Positions 8,885-17,860 are shown, counted from the stretch's first letter. The stretch: DNA of 64,000 bases from Inquilinus limosus DSM 16000 (GCF_000423185.1 NZ_AUHM01000036.1:21945-85944); one strand, 5' to 3'. Notes: generated by a model not told the origin, from the letters alone. Program-made: numbers and translations.

Positions 8885-10681
8885 GTGGCGCTAGACCAGA
8901 CCACCAACCAGAATCCTCTGCTGCGCGTGCTGCGCTTCAGCTATGGCCACTGGCGCCGCCATCCGCTGCCGGTCGCGCTCGCGGTCGGCGGCGTGCTGGC
9001 GTCGACCGCGATCGACGTCGTGCTGCCGGTCTTCGCCGGCCGCATGGTCGACGCCATCGCCTCCGGCCCTGGCGGCTATGACGCGGCGCTGCAGGCGCTG
9101 CTGACCATCGTCGGGCTCGGCATCGTCTATGTGGCGCTGCGCGACCAGGTGTTTCGCGCCATCATCCGCCTGACCACCCGGGTCATGCAGGCGATGACGC
9201 AGGAGGCGTTCTGGCGCGTCCAGCGCTTCTCCACCGACTGGCACGCCAACAGCTTCGCCGGATCCACGGTGCGCAAGATCAGCCGCGGCACCTGGGCGAT
9301 GGATCTGCTGAACGACGTGATCCTGGTCGAGCTGCTGCCCTCCATCCTCGTCCTGCTCGGCGCCACCGCCCTCCTGGCGGCGCGCTGGCCGCTGATGGGG
9401 GCGGCGGTGGCGGCGGGCGTCGCGCTGTTCCTCCTGGTCAGCCTGGTTCTGGTGCTGCGCTACGTCGCCCCGGCGGCGCGGCTGGCCAACGAGATGGATT
9501 CGAAGCTGGGCGGCAACCTCGCCGATTCGATCGGCTGCAACGCCGTGGTGAAGACCTTCGGCGCGGAGCGGCGCGAGGACGCCTTCATCGCCCGCACGGT
9601 CGAGACCTGGCGCCAGCGCACCATCCGCACCTGGCATCGCGGCACCAATTCCGGCACCACCCAGAACCTGATCATGGTGGCGCTGAACGGCATGGTGCTG
9701 GGCATCGGCCTGTGGCTGTGGCAGCGCGGCCTGGCGACGCCGGGCGACATCACCTACGTCCTCGGCACCTACGCCCTGATCCACGGCTATCTGCGCGGCG
9801 TCGGCATGCATGTCCGCAACCTGCAGCGTGCGGTCAACGACATGGAGGAGCTGGTCGACTTCATGGACCAGCCGCTGGGGGTCGAGGACCGGCCGGGCGC
9901 GCCGGCGATCAGGGTCGAGGCCGGCCGGATCGACTTCGACGCGGTCACCTTCCGCTACCAGGGCCAGAAGCAGCCGATCTATGACGGCTTCACCCTGACC
10001 ATCGCCCCGGGCGAGCGGATCGGGCTGGTCGGCCATTCCGGCAGCGGCAAGAGCACCTTCGTCAAGCTGGTGCAGCGCCTCTACGACCTGAACGGCGGCG
10101 CCATCCGCATCGACGGCCAGGACATCGCCGGGGTGACGCAGGAGAGCCTGCGCCGCCAGATCGCGCTGGTGCCGCAGGAGCCGGTGCTGTTCCATCGCAC
10201 CCTGGCGGAGAACATCGCCTATGGCCGGCCCGACGCGACGATGGAGCAGATCGTCGAGGCGGCGAAGCAGGCCTATGCCCACGACTTCATCTCCCGCCTG
10301 CCGCAGGGCTACGACACGCTGGTCGGTGAGCGCGGGGTGAAGCTGTCGGGCGGCGAGCGCCAGCGCGTCGCCCTGGCCCGCGCCATCCTGGCCGACGCGC
10401 CGGTGCTGATCCTGGACGAGGCGACGTCCAGCCTGGACAGCGTGTCGGAATCGCTGATCCAGCAGGCGGTGGAGAAGCTGATCGTGGGCCGCACCACGAT
10501 CATCGTCGCGCACCGTCTGTCGACCGTGCAGAAGGTCGACCGCATCCTGGTGTTCGACCGCGGCCGGATCGTCGAGCAAGGCACCCATGCCGAGCTGGTG
10601 AAGCGCGAGGGCGGCCATTACCGCACCCTGTTCGAGCACCAGGCGATGGGGCTGATCGACGGCGAGGAGGAGGCGGCCTAG
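8885..10681 (+). CDS. ABC exporter, fused permease-ATPase half-transporter
   Basis: The product is 598 aa from a GTG. It has an N-terminal exporter-type membrane domain of about six helices (residues roughly 25-330) followed by a nucleotide-binding domain. Visible motifs are Walker A GHSGSGKST, Q-loop LVPQEP, signature LSGGERQRVALARA, Walker B VLILDEATSSLD and H-loop IVAHRLST. This is the MsbA/MdlB-like half-transporter layout, expected to act as a homodimer in the inner membrane that flips or exports a lipid, peptide or drug. No substrate-specific neighbour helps. It is monocistronic, with a LysR gene convergent 19 bp downstream. Confidence 0.95.
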   Translation: MALDQTTNQNPLLRVLRFSYGHWRRHPLPVALAVGGVLASTAIDVVLPVFAGRMVDAIASGPGGYDAALQALLTIVGLGIVYVALRDQVFRAIIRLTTRVMQAMTQEAFWRVQRFSTDWHANSFAGSTVRKISRGTWAMDLLNDVILVELLPSILVLLGATALLAARWPLMGAAVAAGVALFLLVSLVLVLRYVAPAARLANEMDSKLGGNLADSIGCNAVVKTFGAERREDAFIARTVETWRQRTIRTWHRGTNSGTTQNLIMVALNGMVLGIGLWLWQRGLATPGDITYVLGTYALIHGYLRGVGMHVRNLQRAVNDMEELVDFMDQPLGVEDRPGAPAIRVEAGRIDFDAVTFRYQGQKQPIYDGFTLTIAPGERIGLVGHSGSGKSTFVKLVQRLYDLNGGAIRIDGQDIAGVTQESLRRQIALVPQEPVLFHRTLAENIAYGRPDATMEQIVEAAKQAYAHDFISRLPQGYDTLVGERGVKLSGGERQRVALARAILADAPVLILDEATSSLDSVSESLIQQAVEKLIVGRTTIIVAHRLSTVQKVDRILVFDRGRIVEQGTHAELVKREGGHYRTLFEHQAMGLIDGEEEAA

Positions 10682-10699
10682 CGCCGCCTCCGGCGGCCC

Positions 10700-11608
10700 T
10701 CAGCCGCCCTCGACCGGCGGCAGGCGGGCGGCGAACTCCGCCGCCAGCCAGTCGATGAACACCCGCACCCGCGGCGACAGCTGCCGGCTGTGCGGGTACA
10801 GCACATAGACCGGAGAGGGGACGGGCGGCGTGTCGGCCAGCACCTCGACCATGGTGCCGGCCGCCAGGTCCTCGGCCAGGCGGTAGCGCGGCAGCTGGAT
10901 CAGCCCCAGCCCCAGCCGGCCCGAGGCGAAGTAGATCTCGGCGCCCGCCGCCGACACCGTCACCGGCAGCGTCACCTCGCGCCGCGCGCCGCCGACCGTG
11001 AACTCCAGCGGCAGCAGGGCGCCGGTGGCCGAGGACAGGAAGCCGACCATGCGGTGGCCGTCCAGGTCGTCGGGCGTGCGCGGCGTGCCGAACCGCTCGA
11101 GATAGGCCGGGCTGGCGAAGGTGCCCTCCTGCAGCACCGCGATCCGCCGCCCGATCAGCGAGCTGTCGGCGGGCTGGCCCACCCGAAGCACGCAGTCCAC
11201 GCCCTCGCGGACCAGGTCGACGAAGCGGTCGCCCTCCCCGAAATGCAGCTGGATCTCGGGGTACTCCGCCAGGAATCGCGGCAGGCCGGGCATCATGAAG
11301 GACCGGGCCAGGATGCCGTGCACGTTCACCCGCAGCAGCCCCTTCGGCTTCGCCCCGGTGAAGGCGGCCTCGGCCTCCTCGATATCGGCCAGGATCGACA
11401 GGCAGCGCTGGTAATAGGCCTCGCCGTCCAGCGTCGGCCGGACCTGCCGGGTGGTCCGCTGCAGCAGCCGCACGCCCAGCCGCGCCTCCAGCTGCTTCAC
11501 CCCTTCGGTGGCGGTGGAGCGGGGCAGGCCGAGATCCTGCGCCGCGAGCGAGAAGCTGCGCCGCTCCACCACCCGCAGGAACAGTCGCATCGCGTCCAGC
11601 CGGTCCAT
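10700..11608 (-). CDS. LysR-family transcriptional regulator
   Basis: The product is 302 aa. The N-terminal winged helix-turn-helix (residues about 1-60, with FLRVVERRSFSLAAQDLGLP) is followed by a periplasmic-binding-like effector domain. It belongs by pattern to the large LysR subgroup that begins MDRLDAMRLF and usually regulates an adjacent short-chain dehydrogenase. That fits here, because the divergent gene at 11719 is such an enzyme and the 110-bp gap would hold the shared operator. The effector is unknown. Confidence 0.93.
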   Translation of the reverse strand: MDRLDAMRLFLRVVERRSFSLAAQDLGLPRSTATEGVKQLEARLGVRLLQRTTRQVRPTLDGEAYYQRCLSILADIEEAEAAFTGAKPKGLLRVNVHGILARSFMMPGLPRFLAEYPEIQLHFGEGDRFVDLVREGVDCVLRVGQPADSSLIGRRIAVLQEGTFASPAYLERFGTPRTPDDLDGHRMVGFLSSATGALLPLEFTVGGARREVTLPVTVSAAGAEIYFASGRLGLGLIQLPRYRLAEDLAAGTMVEVLADTPPVPSPVYVLYPHSRQLSPRVRVFIDWLAAEFAARLPPVEGG

Positions 11609-11718
11609 GGATATTGTTCCGGATATCCGAATGATGATGCCGGATCAGAGCAGATTATCCGGCAGCTGATAAGGTCCATCTTCCCCTCACCGACACGATG
11701 TCGGGTTTGGAGGACAAG

Positions 11719-12471
11719 ATGAGCGAAGACAGCAGCAAGGTCGCACCCAAGGTGGCCATCGTCACCGGCGCCTCCCGCGGCATCGGCGCCGCGATCGCCG
11801 AACGGCTGGCCGCCGACGGCTTCACCGTCGTCATCAACTACGCCGGCAATGCGGAGGCTGCCGAGGCCCTGGCCCGCGGCATCGAGCAGAAGGGCGGCCG
11901 GGCCCTGACCGCCCAGGCCGACGTGGCCGATCCCGCCGCGGTGCGCCGGATGTTCGAGGCGACCGAGACCGCCTTCGGTGGCGTCGACGTGGTGGTCAAC
12001 AATGCCGGCGTCATGCAGCTGGCGCGGATCGCCGACGCCGAGGACGCGCTGTTCGACCGGATGGTGGCGATCAATCTGAAGGGCACCTTCAACGTGCTGC
12101 GCGAGGCCGCGAAGCGGCTGCGCGACGGCGGCCGGATCGTCAATTTCTCGACCAGCGTGGTCGGCACGAAGCTGGAGACCTACGGCGTCTACACGGCGAC
12201 CAAGGCGGCGGTCGAGGCCCTCACCGGGATCCTGGCGAAGGAGCTGCGCGGCAGGGCCATCAGCGTCAACGCCGTGGCCCCGGGCCCGACCGGCACCGAC
12301 CTGTTCTTCAACGGCAAGTCGCCGGAGCTGATCGAACGCCTGGCCAAGGCCGCGCCGCTGGAGCGGCTGGGCACGCCGCAGGACATCGCCTCGGTCGTCT
12401 CCTTCCTGGCCGGGCCGGACGGCGGCTGGGTCAACGGCCAGGTGCTGCGCGCCAATGGCGGCCTCGTCTGA
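11719..12471 (+). CDS. Short-chain dehydrogenase/reductase, classical SDR
   Basis: The product is 250 aa. The ATG at 11719 is chosen because GGAGGACAAG precedes it; an ATG seven codons upstream lacks such a site. The cofactor motif TGASRGIG is near residue 17, and NNAG, the catalytic Ser (NFSTSVVG) and the YxxxK motif YTATK are all present. It is therefore a competent NAD(P)(H)-dependent oxidoreductase. The substrate cannot be read from the sequence. It is divergent from a LysR gene that probably controls it, and is followed by a second SDR. Confidence 0.94.
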   Translation: MSEDSSKVAPKVAIVTGASRGIGAAIAERLAADGFTVVINYAGNAEAAEALARGIEQKGGRALTAQADVADPAAVRRMFEATETAFGGVDVVVNNAGVMQLARIADAEDALFDRMVAINLKGTFNVLREAAKRLRDGGRIVNFSTSVVGTKLETYGVYTATKAAVEALTGILAKELRGRAISVNAVAPGPTGTDLFFNGKSPELIERLAKAAPLERLGTPQDIASVVSFLAGPDGGWVNGQVLRANGGLV

Positions 12472-12499
12472 CCAGGCCTGAATTCCAGGAGAGCAAGCC

Positions 12500-13399
12500 A
12501 TGAGCCACGTCATCGTCGTCACCGGCGCGTCGAGCGGCTTCGGCCTGATGGCCGCCCGCGCCCTGGCCCATGCCGGCCACACCGTCTATGCCAGCATGCG
12601 CGAGACCGCCGGCCGCAACGCGCCGCAGGTGGCCGAGGTCGAGGCCTATGCGAAGCAGCACGGCATCGACCTGCGGACGGTCGAGCTCGACGTCGCCTCG
12701 CAGCCCTCGGTCGATGCCGCGATCGCACGGATCATCGCCGAACACGGCCGGCTCGACGTCGTCGTCCACAATGCCGGCCACATGGTCTACGGCCCGGCCG
12801 AGGCCTTCACGCCGGAGCAGCTGGCCCAGCTCTACGACATCAACGTGCTGAGCACGCAGCGGGTCAACCGCGCCGCCCTGCCGCAGCTGCGCAAGCAGGG
12901 CCGGGGGCTGCTGGTCTGGGTATCCTCCAGCAGCACCCGCGGCGGCACGCCGCCCTATCTGGCGCCATATTTCGCCGCCAAGGCCGGGATGGACGCGCTC
13001 GCGGTCAGCTATGCCGGCGAGCTGGCGCGCTGGGGCGTCGAGACCTCGATCATCGTCCCCGGCGCCTTCACCAAGGGCACCAACCACTTCGCTCATTCCG
13101 GCACGCCGGCCGACACCGCGCGGGCGGAGGAGTATGCGAAGGGGCCGACCGCGGATTTCAGCGAGGTCGCCTTCAAGGGCCTGGCGGCGCTGGAGCCGCC
13201 GGACGCCGACCCCCAGGCGGTGGCGGACGCCATCGTCCGGGTGGTCGACACGCCCTTCGGCAAGCGGCCGTTCCGCGTGCATATCGACCCGTCGCAGGAC
13301 GGCGCCGAGATCGTCAACGGCGTCGCCGACCGGGTGCGGGCGGAGCTGCTGCGCCGGATCGGGCTCGAGGACATCCTGAAGCCGCGGATGATCGGCTGA
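12500..13399 (+). CDS. SDR-family oxidoreductase
   Basis: The product is 299 aa, longer than a classical SDR. It has the TGASSGFG dinucleotide motif at residue 8, HNAG, the serine strand WVSSSSTRGG and YFAAK as catalytic Tyr/Lys. It begins 28 bp after the preceding SDR with CAGGAGAG as ribosome-binding site, so the two are likely co-transcribed. The C-terminal extension (from about residue 230) is typical of the group of SDRs annotated as retinol-dehydrogenase-like, but the substrate is unknown. Confidence 0.93.
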   Translation: MSHVIVVTGASSGFGLMAARALAHAGHTVYASMRETAGRNAPQVAEVEAYAKQHGIDLRTVELDVASQPSVDAAIARIIAEHGRLDVVVHNAGHMVYGPAEAFTPEQLAQLYDINVLSTQRVNRAALPQLRKQGRGLLVWVSSSSTRGGTPPYLAPYFAAKAGMDALAVSYAGELARWGVETSIIVPGAFTKGTNHFAHSGTPADTARAEEYAKGPTADFSEVAFKGLAALEPPDADPQAVADAIVRVVDTPFGKRPFRVHIDPSQDGAEIVNGVADRVRAELLRRIGLEDILKPRMIG

Positions 13400-13502
13400 G
13401 GGGGCGCGCAGATCGGCCTGGACGGGACCCGCGGCGACGCTATCGTGCAGAGGCACACAAGCAGGCCGCGACCCGATCCAGGCCATCCGCCGGAGGAAGA
13501 CC

Positions 13503-14429
13503 ATGCCCGACATCCGCGTCGTCGCCAGCGGGCTCCAGTTCCCGGAAGGACCGGTGGCGGAGGCCGACGGCTCCGTCCTGCTGGTCGAGATCCAACGCGA
13601 GACCGTCAGCCGGGTCCGGCCCGACGGCGCGGTCGAGGTCGTGGCGCAGCTCGGCGGCGGCCCGAACGGCCTGGCGGTCGGGCCGGACGGCGCGCTCTAT
13701 GTCTGCAACAACGGCGGCTTCCTGTTCCATCTCGACGGCGGCTTCAACCGCATGCGCCGCGGCGTCCATCCGCACTACACCAGCGGGCGGATCGAGCGGC
13801 TCGACCTCGCCACCGGCGAGGTCCGGACGCTCTACGACCGCTGCGGCGACCATCCGCTGCGCGGCCCGAACGACATCGTCTTCGACCGCTCCGGCGGCTT
13901 CTACTTCACCGATTTCGGCAAGCATCGCGAGCGCGACCGGGACTATGGCGGGCTGTACTACGCCCTCGCCGACGGCTCGCGGATCGTCGAGGTCGCCTAT
14001 CCGATGGAGACGCCGAACGGCGTCGGCCTGTCGCCGGACGATTCGGTCGTCTATGTGTCGGAGACCGAGACCGGCCGGCTCTGGGCCTTCGATCTCGAGG
14101 AACCGGGGCGGGCGAAGAGGCACCCGTTCCCGTCGCCGCATGGCGGCCGGCTGGTCTGCGGCCTGCCCGGATATCAGCGCTTCGACAGCCTGGCGGTCGA
14201 TGCCCGGGGCAGCATCTGCGTCGCGACGCTGATCACCGGCTGCATCACCGTGATCGCCCCGGACGGGACCGTGCTGCGGCAGGTGGTGCTGCCGGACGAC
14301 CCGATCGTGACCAACATCTGCTTCGGCGGGCCGGACCGCAGGACCGCCTACATCACCCTGTCCGGCACGGGCCGGCTGGTGGCGATGGACTGGCCCGAGC
14401 CCGGCTGCCCGCCGGCCTTCTCCCGGTAG
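13503..14429 (+). CDS. SMP-30/gluconolactonase-family sugar lactonase
   Basis: The product is 308 aa with a good GAGGAAG ribosome-binding site. It is a six-bladed beta-propeller of the SMP-30/LRE type: FPEGPVAEADGSVLLVE carries the metal-binding Glu, GPNGLAVGPDGALYV and RGPNDIVFDRSGGFYFTD the Asn ligands, and SLAVDARGSICVAT the Asp. Such enzymes hydrolyse sugar or other lactones with a divalent metal. It has no signal peptide, so it is cytoplasmic. It lies downstream of the SDR pair in the same direction with a gap of about 100 bp. A role with the SDRs in sugar or lactone oxidation is plausible. Confidence 0.92.
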   Translation: MPDIRVVASGLQFPEGPVAEADGSVLLVEIQRETVSRVRPDGAVEVVAQLGGGPNGLAVGPDGALYVCNNGGFLFHLDGGFNRMRRGVHPHYTSGRIERLDLATGEVRTLYDRCGDHPLRGPNDIVFDRSGGFYFTDFGKHRERDRDYGGLYYALADGSRIVEVAYPMETPNGVGLSPDDSVVYVSETETGRLWAFDLEEPGRAKRHPFPSPHGGRLVCGLPGYQRFDSLAVDARGSICVATLITGCITVIAPDGTVLRQVVLPDDPIVTNICFGGPDRRTAYITLSGTGRLVAMDWPEPGCPPAFSR

Positions 14430-14443
14430 GTGATGATCGTCGG

Positions 14444-15181
14444 ATGGCCGACGACATCGACCTGCTGGCGATCCAGCTGCGGACGCTGTTCCGGCTCACC
14501 GGCACGGGACGGATCGAGGGAGAGAACGACCCGGACCGCTCGCCCGGCCCGCGCTTCTGGCTCGCGGGGTGCGCCTCCGGCAATGTCTTCGCCGTCCGCG
14601 CCGATGTCGATGACGCCATCGCCGGCGAGATCGCGGTGATCGCGGCCACCGAACCGCCTTTCGTCGAGCCGGACCGGCTGCCGCGGCACATCGACCGCTA
14701 TCTCGAGCTGCTGTCGCGGGCGGCCCCGCCGCCGAGTCCGGGCCTGGGGCTGACCTACAACCTGCCGCACGGGCTGCGGCACGACGGCAACACGATGCTG
14801 GTCGATGGCGACAGCCCGAACGGCCGGCGCCTGCACGGGGTGCTCTCGGCTCAGGGAATGCCCGGCGGGCTGGCCGAACTCGGCTTCCGCAGCGTCTCGG
14901 ATCTCTGGTCGCCCTGGTGCGCGGCGATGGTGGGCGGGGAGATGGCAGCGGTCGCCTTCGCAGCGCGCCTGTCCGCCGATGGCGCCGAGCTCGGGGTCAC
15001 CACCGCCCGTGCCTTCCGGGGCCGAGGCCATGCGGCGGCGGTCGCGGCCGGCTGGTCCCGGCTGCCGCCCCTGCGGTCGCGTACGCTGTTCTACAGCACC
15101 GACCAGGCCAACGGCTCGTCGCAGCGGGTCGTCGCCCGGCTCGGCTTGCGCTTCATAGGCTCCAGCCTGCGGCTGGCCTAG
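14444..15181 (+). CDS. GNAT-family N-acetyltransferase
   Basis: The product is 245 aa from the ATG at 14444, 14 bp after the lactonase stop. The acetyl-CoA-binding part is C-terminal: VTTARAFRGRGHAAAVAAGW has the RGxGhA loop of the GNAT fold, and TDQANGSSQRVVARLGLRFI gives the last helix-strand of the fold. The N-terminal half is not conserved in an obvious way. It is probably translated with the lactonase. The acceptor substrate is unknown. Confidence 0.85.
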   Translation: MADDIDLLAIQLRTLFRLTGTGRIEGENDPDRSPGPRFWLAGCASGNVFAVRADVDDAIAGEIAVIAATEPPFVEPDRLPRHIDRYLELLSRAAPPPSPGLGLTYNLPHGLRHDGNTMLVDGDSPNGRRLHGVLSAQGMPGGLAELGFRSVSDLWSPWCAAMVGGEMAAVAFAARLSADGAELGVTTARAFRGRGHAAAVAAGWSRLPPLRSRTLFYSTDQANGSSQRVVARLGLRFIGSSLRLA

Positions 15182-15255
15182 GAATGGCGAGATCGGTTGC
15201 GACGCGGGAAAGGGAGGAGAGATGGTCACCGGGATCAACCGCATCACCCGCGACC

Positions 15256-16125
15256 CTACCTCGCCTCGGCCAGCGCCTCTGTCCCAGCCGGCCGGAACGG
15301 CGCCGGGCGGCCGTAGAAGCGGGTGGCGAGGGCGGAGACCCGGCCGGCATCCCCGGTGGTGAAGAACAGGGGCGATGCCTCCGCCCCGTCGGCGGTGTCG
15401 AACTCCGGGTGCCGTTCCAGATAGGCCTTCAGGCTGCGGGCCGTGATGTCGGGCTGGGACAGCACCTCCACCCCCGGCGGCAGCGCCTCGGCGAAGAGGT
15501 CCGCGACCAGCGGGTAATGGGTGCAGCCCAGGATCACCGCATCCGGCGGCACGCCTTCGAGCCGCCGCATCAGCAGGGCCGAATAGCGCCGCACCGCGCG
15601 GCGCAGCACCGCCTCCGGCGCCGCCCGCTCGATCAGCGTCACCAGCACGGGGCAGGCCTGCTGCACCACGGTGATCTCCGGCGCCCGCTTGCCGATCTCC
15701 TCGACGAAGGCGCCGGTCCTGACCGTATGCCGGGTGGCGAAGATGGCGACGGTGCGCGGCTCGCCGCGGTGCCGGCCGGTGCGGATATCGGCCATCCAGG
15801 GCACGCCGGTGATCGCCTCCACCATCGGCACCAGCACGCCGATCACGCGCCGGTCCGGGTAGCGGTGCGGCAGCCAGGTCTGCTGCAGCCGGCGCAGCCC
15901 GGTGGCGGCCGCGGTGTTGCAGGCCAGGACCACCAGCCGGCAGCCCAGGCCGAACAGCCGCTCCACCGCCGCCACGGTCAGGCGGTAGATCTCCTCCGGC
16001 TCGCGGTTGCCATAGGGGGCGTGGCCGTGGTCGCCGAGATAGAGGAAGCGCTGCTGCGGCAGGTGCCGCGTCAGGGCCTGCAGCACCGTCAGCCCGCCAT
16101 GCCCCGAATCGAAAACCCCGATCAT
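15256..16125 (-). CDS. murI: Glutamate racemase
   Basis: The product is 289 aa. It opens MIGVFDSGHGGLTVLQAL with the conserved FDSGxGG. The two catalytic cysteines are at about positions 69 (VLACNTAAAT) and 203 (LGCTHYPLV). LGDHGHAPYGNREPEEI is the MurI substrate loop, with HAPYG where many have APYG. It converts L- to D-glutamate in the cytoplasm for peptidoglycan synthesis. It is convergent with the GNAT gene, and its start faces the ArsR operator region at 16190-16247. It appears to be monocistronic. Confidence 0.93.
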   Translation of the reverse strand: MIGVFDSGHGGLTVLQALTRHLPQQRFLYLGDHGHAPYGNREPEEIYRLTVAAVERLFGLGCRLVVLACNTAAATGLRRLQQTWLPHRYPDRRVIGVLVPMVEAITGVPWMADIRTGRHRGEPRTVAIFATRHTVRTGAFVEEIGKRAPEITVVQQACPVLVTLIERAAPEAVLRRAVRRYSALLMRRLEGVPPDAVILGCTHYPLVADLFAEALPPGVEVLSQPDITARSLKAYLERHPEFDTADGAEASPLFFTTGDAGRVSALATRFYGRPAPFRPAGTEALAEAR

Positions 16126-16189
16126 CCGCGTCCCCGTGATCCTGCCCTGGCGGTAGCGGATCTTCGGGGCATTCTCAAGACGGCGTCAC

Positions 16190-16205
16190 TCAACCGGTCG
16201 GTTGA
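16190..16205. promoter_or_regulatory. ArsR-type operator, distal copy
   Basis: TCAACCGGTCGGTTGA has TCAACC and GGTTGA half-sites separated by four bases. It is identical in layout to the second copy, with centres 41 bp apart (about four helical turns). It lies between murI and the SRPBCC gene. Confidence 0.6.
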
Positions 16206-16229
16206 CGATTCGGAGCCGGGGTGGCTACT

Positions 16230-16247
16230 CTCAACCATATGGTTGAG
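16230..16247. promoter_or_regulatory. ArsR-type operator overlapping the stub start codon
   Basis: CTCAACCATATGGTTGAG is a perfect 18-bp palindrome whose right half contains the ATG of the truncated ArsR reading frame. Operators that overlap the ATG GTT GA start are usual for autoregulated ArsR genes paired with SRPBCC genes. Confidence 0.65.
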
Positions 16248-16295
16248 AATGAAGCCGCGCTCGACGCCCTGTTCCCATCACCGGAGAAGGAATGA
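16239..16295 (+). pseudogene. ArsR-family regulator stub (internal deletion remnant)
   Basis: An 18-codon frame reads MVENEAALDALF and then PSPEKE before a TGA that overlaps the next gene (ATGA). The first 12 residues match the invariant opening of the ArsR regulators that precede AHSA1/SRPBCC genes, which normally continues with HALADPTRR. The helix-turn-helix body is missing, as if an in-frame deletion joined the first 12 codons to the extreme C terminus. The reading frame and the translational coupling to the downstream gene are intact. It may act only as a leader peptide. Confidence 0.6.
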
Positions 16296-16744
16296 GAGCC
16301 ATGGCCCCGGTCGAGACGGTCACCCAGAGCCGCATCATCAACGCCACGCCGCTGCAGGCCTACGACGCCTGGGTGAACCCGGCGAAGCTGCGGCGCTGGC
16401 TGGCGCCGCCGCCCTTCACCTGCGCCCTGGCCGAGACCGATCCGAAGGTCGGCGGCCGCTACCGCATCGACGTCGTCGGCGGCAGCGGCGAACGGCACAG
16501 CACCACCGGCGTGTACCGCGACCTCGTGCCCGGCCGGCGCATCGTCAAGAGTTGGGTCTATGACGGGCCCTTCGATGCCTTCCGCGGCGCCGAGACCGAG
16601 GTGACGGTGGAGTTCCGCGAGGTCGCGCCCGGCCGCACCGAGGTCACCGTCCATCACAGCCGGACCCCGAGCCAGGAGTATGCCGACAGCGTCCGCGGCG
16701 GCTGGGCGGGCTGCCTGGACGAGCTGGAGAAGCTGTTCCCCTGA
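16292..16744 (+). CDS. SRPBCC (AHSA1/START-like) family protein
   Basis: The product is 150 aa. It has the AHSA1-type START fold: SRIINATPLQAYDAWVNPAKLRRWLAP opening is diagnostic, with DPKVGGRYRIDV and the final helix VRGGWAGCLDELEKLF. These small cavity proteins bind hydrophobic ligands; the specific ligand is unknown. The ATG overlaps the stop of the ArsR stub, and a second ATG lies three codons on (16301). In most genomes an intact ArsR controls this gene, so here it may be constitutive or controlled from elsewhere. Confidence 0.9.
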   Translation: MRAMAPVETVTQSRIINATPLQAYDAWVNPAKLRRWLAPPPFTCALAETDPKVGGRYRIDVVGGSGERHSTTGVYRDLVPGRRIVKSWVYDGPFDAFRGAETEVTVEFREVAPGRTEVTVHHSRTPSQEYADSVRGGWAGCLDELEKLFP

Positions 16745-16798
16745 CAACCGTCCTCCGCGAGGCTAAGACAGCGCTTCGCGACAGGACGGGGACTGGCG

Positions 16799-17317
16799 GT
16801 GGACATCATCTGCATCAACGGGCCGATCAACTCCGGCAAGTCGACGGTGGGGCGGCACCTGAGCGGTCTCCTGCCCGGCGCCGCCTTCGTCGAGGGCGAC
16901 GATCACGCCGCGCCTGACGACGCCGACCTCGACACCATCATCGCCACGGCCCTGGCCCGGATCGAGGCGCTGATCGCCTCCGCCGCAGGCGACCTGGTGA
17001 TCGCCTACCCGCTGCGGGCGGAGGATCACGCCCGCCTCGCCGCTGCCGCCGGCCGGCGCGGGGCGCGGCTGTTCGTGGCCACGCTGGCGCCGCCGATGGC
17101 CGTCGCCCTGGCCGACCGCGGCGGCAGGCCGCTGTCGAAGGAGGAACGCGGGCGGATCGTCGAGATGTACGCGGAAGGCTATGCCGGCCCGCCCTTCTCC
17201 GACATCGTCATCGACAATGCGGCCCTGACCCCGGGCGAGGCGGCGCGGATCATTGCCGGCGAAGTGGCCCGCGGGCGCATGCCCGACCGCGACACGGGCG
17301 CCCTGCGACCAGCCTGA
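16799..17317 (+). CDS. P-loop kinase-like protein (shikimate kinase/CPT-like fold)
   Basis: The product is 172 aa from a GTG. The N terminus INGPINSGKSTVGRHL has a Walker A (GPINSGKST, residues about 8-16). The compact size and FVEGDDHA after the second strand fit a small-molecule kinase of the shikimate-kinase/chloramphenicol-phosphotransferase fold. The lid region is around DRGGRPLSKEERGRI. The substrate is unknown. It starts 54 bp after the SRPBCC gene and may be read from the same promoter. Base composition is normal for the window. Confidence 0.8.
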   Translation: MDIICINGPINSGKSTVGRHLSGLLPGAAFVEGDDHAAPDDADLDTIIATALARIEALIASAAGDLVIAYPLRAEDHARLAAAAGRRGARLFVATLAPPMAVALADRGGRPLSKEERGRIVEMYAEGYAGPPFSDIVIDNAALTPGEAARIIAGEVARGRMPDRDTGALRPA

Positions 17318-17351
17318 GGGCCATGCCGTCGTCCCGCGCGCGGGCGGCTGC

Positions 17352-17860
17352 TCAGGTAGAAGCGGCGGCAGACACCGGAAGATTGAAGACCAGGAAGCTG
17401 GCGAGGCCCCAGCCCGTCAGCAGCAGCTGGGTCAGGAGCAGCCCTTCCTGCTTGATCCAGTATCCGAATCAGAGCCCGGCCGTGAACATGGAGCTCCAGC
17501 AGAGGATGAAGGCCGCCAGGCCGAGGTTGAGCAGCATGGCACCCGAACCCGTGGCGACGTCGGCGGGGGTTCCTGCGAGGGCGATCGTGCCCGCGAGGAG
17601 AAGCAGCGCACTGGCGCCCTGGGCAAGGACGACCCCGATCAGCGCAGCCCGATGAACATGCGGGTTGCACACCGCGCGTTTCAGGAACGGCAGCGTATCG
17701 AACGGCGGGTCACGCAGAAGCGTCATCCCCATGGTCTGGCCGATCGCGGCCATCGACGCACGAAAGCCCTGCAGATGTTGAGGACGGAGACGATCATCCA
17801 GAGTGTCAGGCTCGCTGCCGTGACCAGTTGGAAAAGCCAGATGCTGGTTGTGACTGTCAT
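17352..17860 (-). pseudogene. DUF2165 small integral membrane protein, frameshifted and nonsense-mutated
   Basis: Joined reading frames give a protein of about 169 aa with four membrane segments. It starts MTVTTSIWLFQLVTAAS at 17860, shifts frame between about 17725 and 17780, continues ASMAAIGQTMGMTLLRD and reaches MFTAGL. There a TGA (17469-17471) stands before FGYWIKQEGLLLTQ, where family members have Trp (GLWFGYWIKQEG), and the frame then runs to a TGA at 17352. One indel and one TGG-to-TGA change have therefore disabled it. The total of 509 nt is one short of 170 codons. Its 5' end faces the LysR gene at 17979. Confidence 0.7.

Noticed and set aside
17469..17471. In-frame TGA of the DUF2165 gene read as selenocysteine
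   Set aside because: The homologous residue is Trp, no SECIS-like hairpin was seen, and a separate frameshift already disables the gene.
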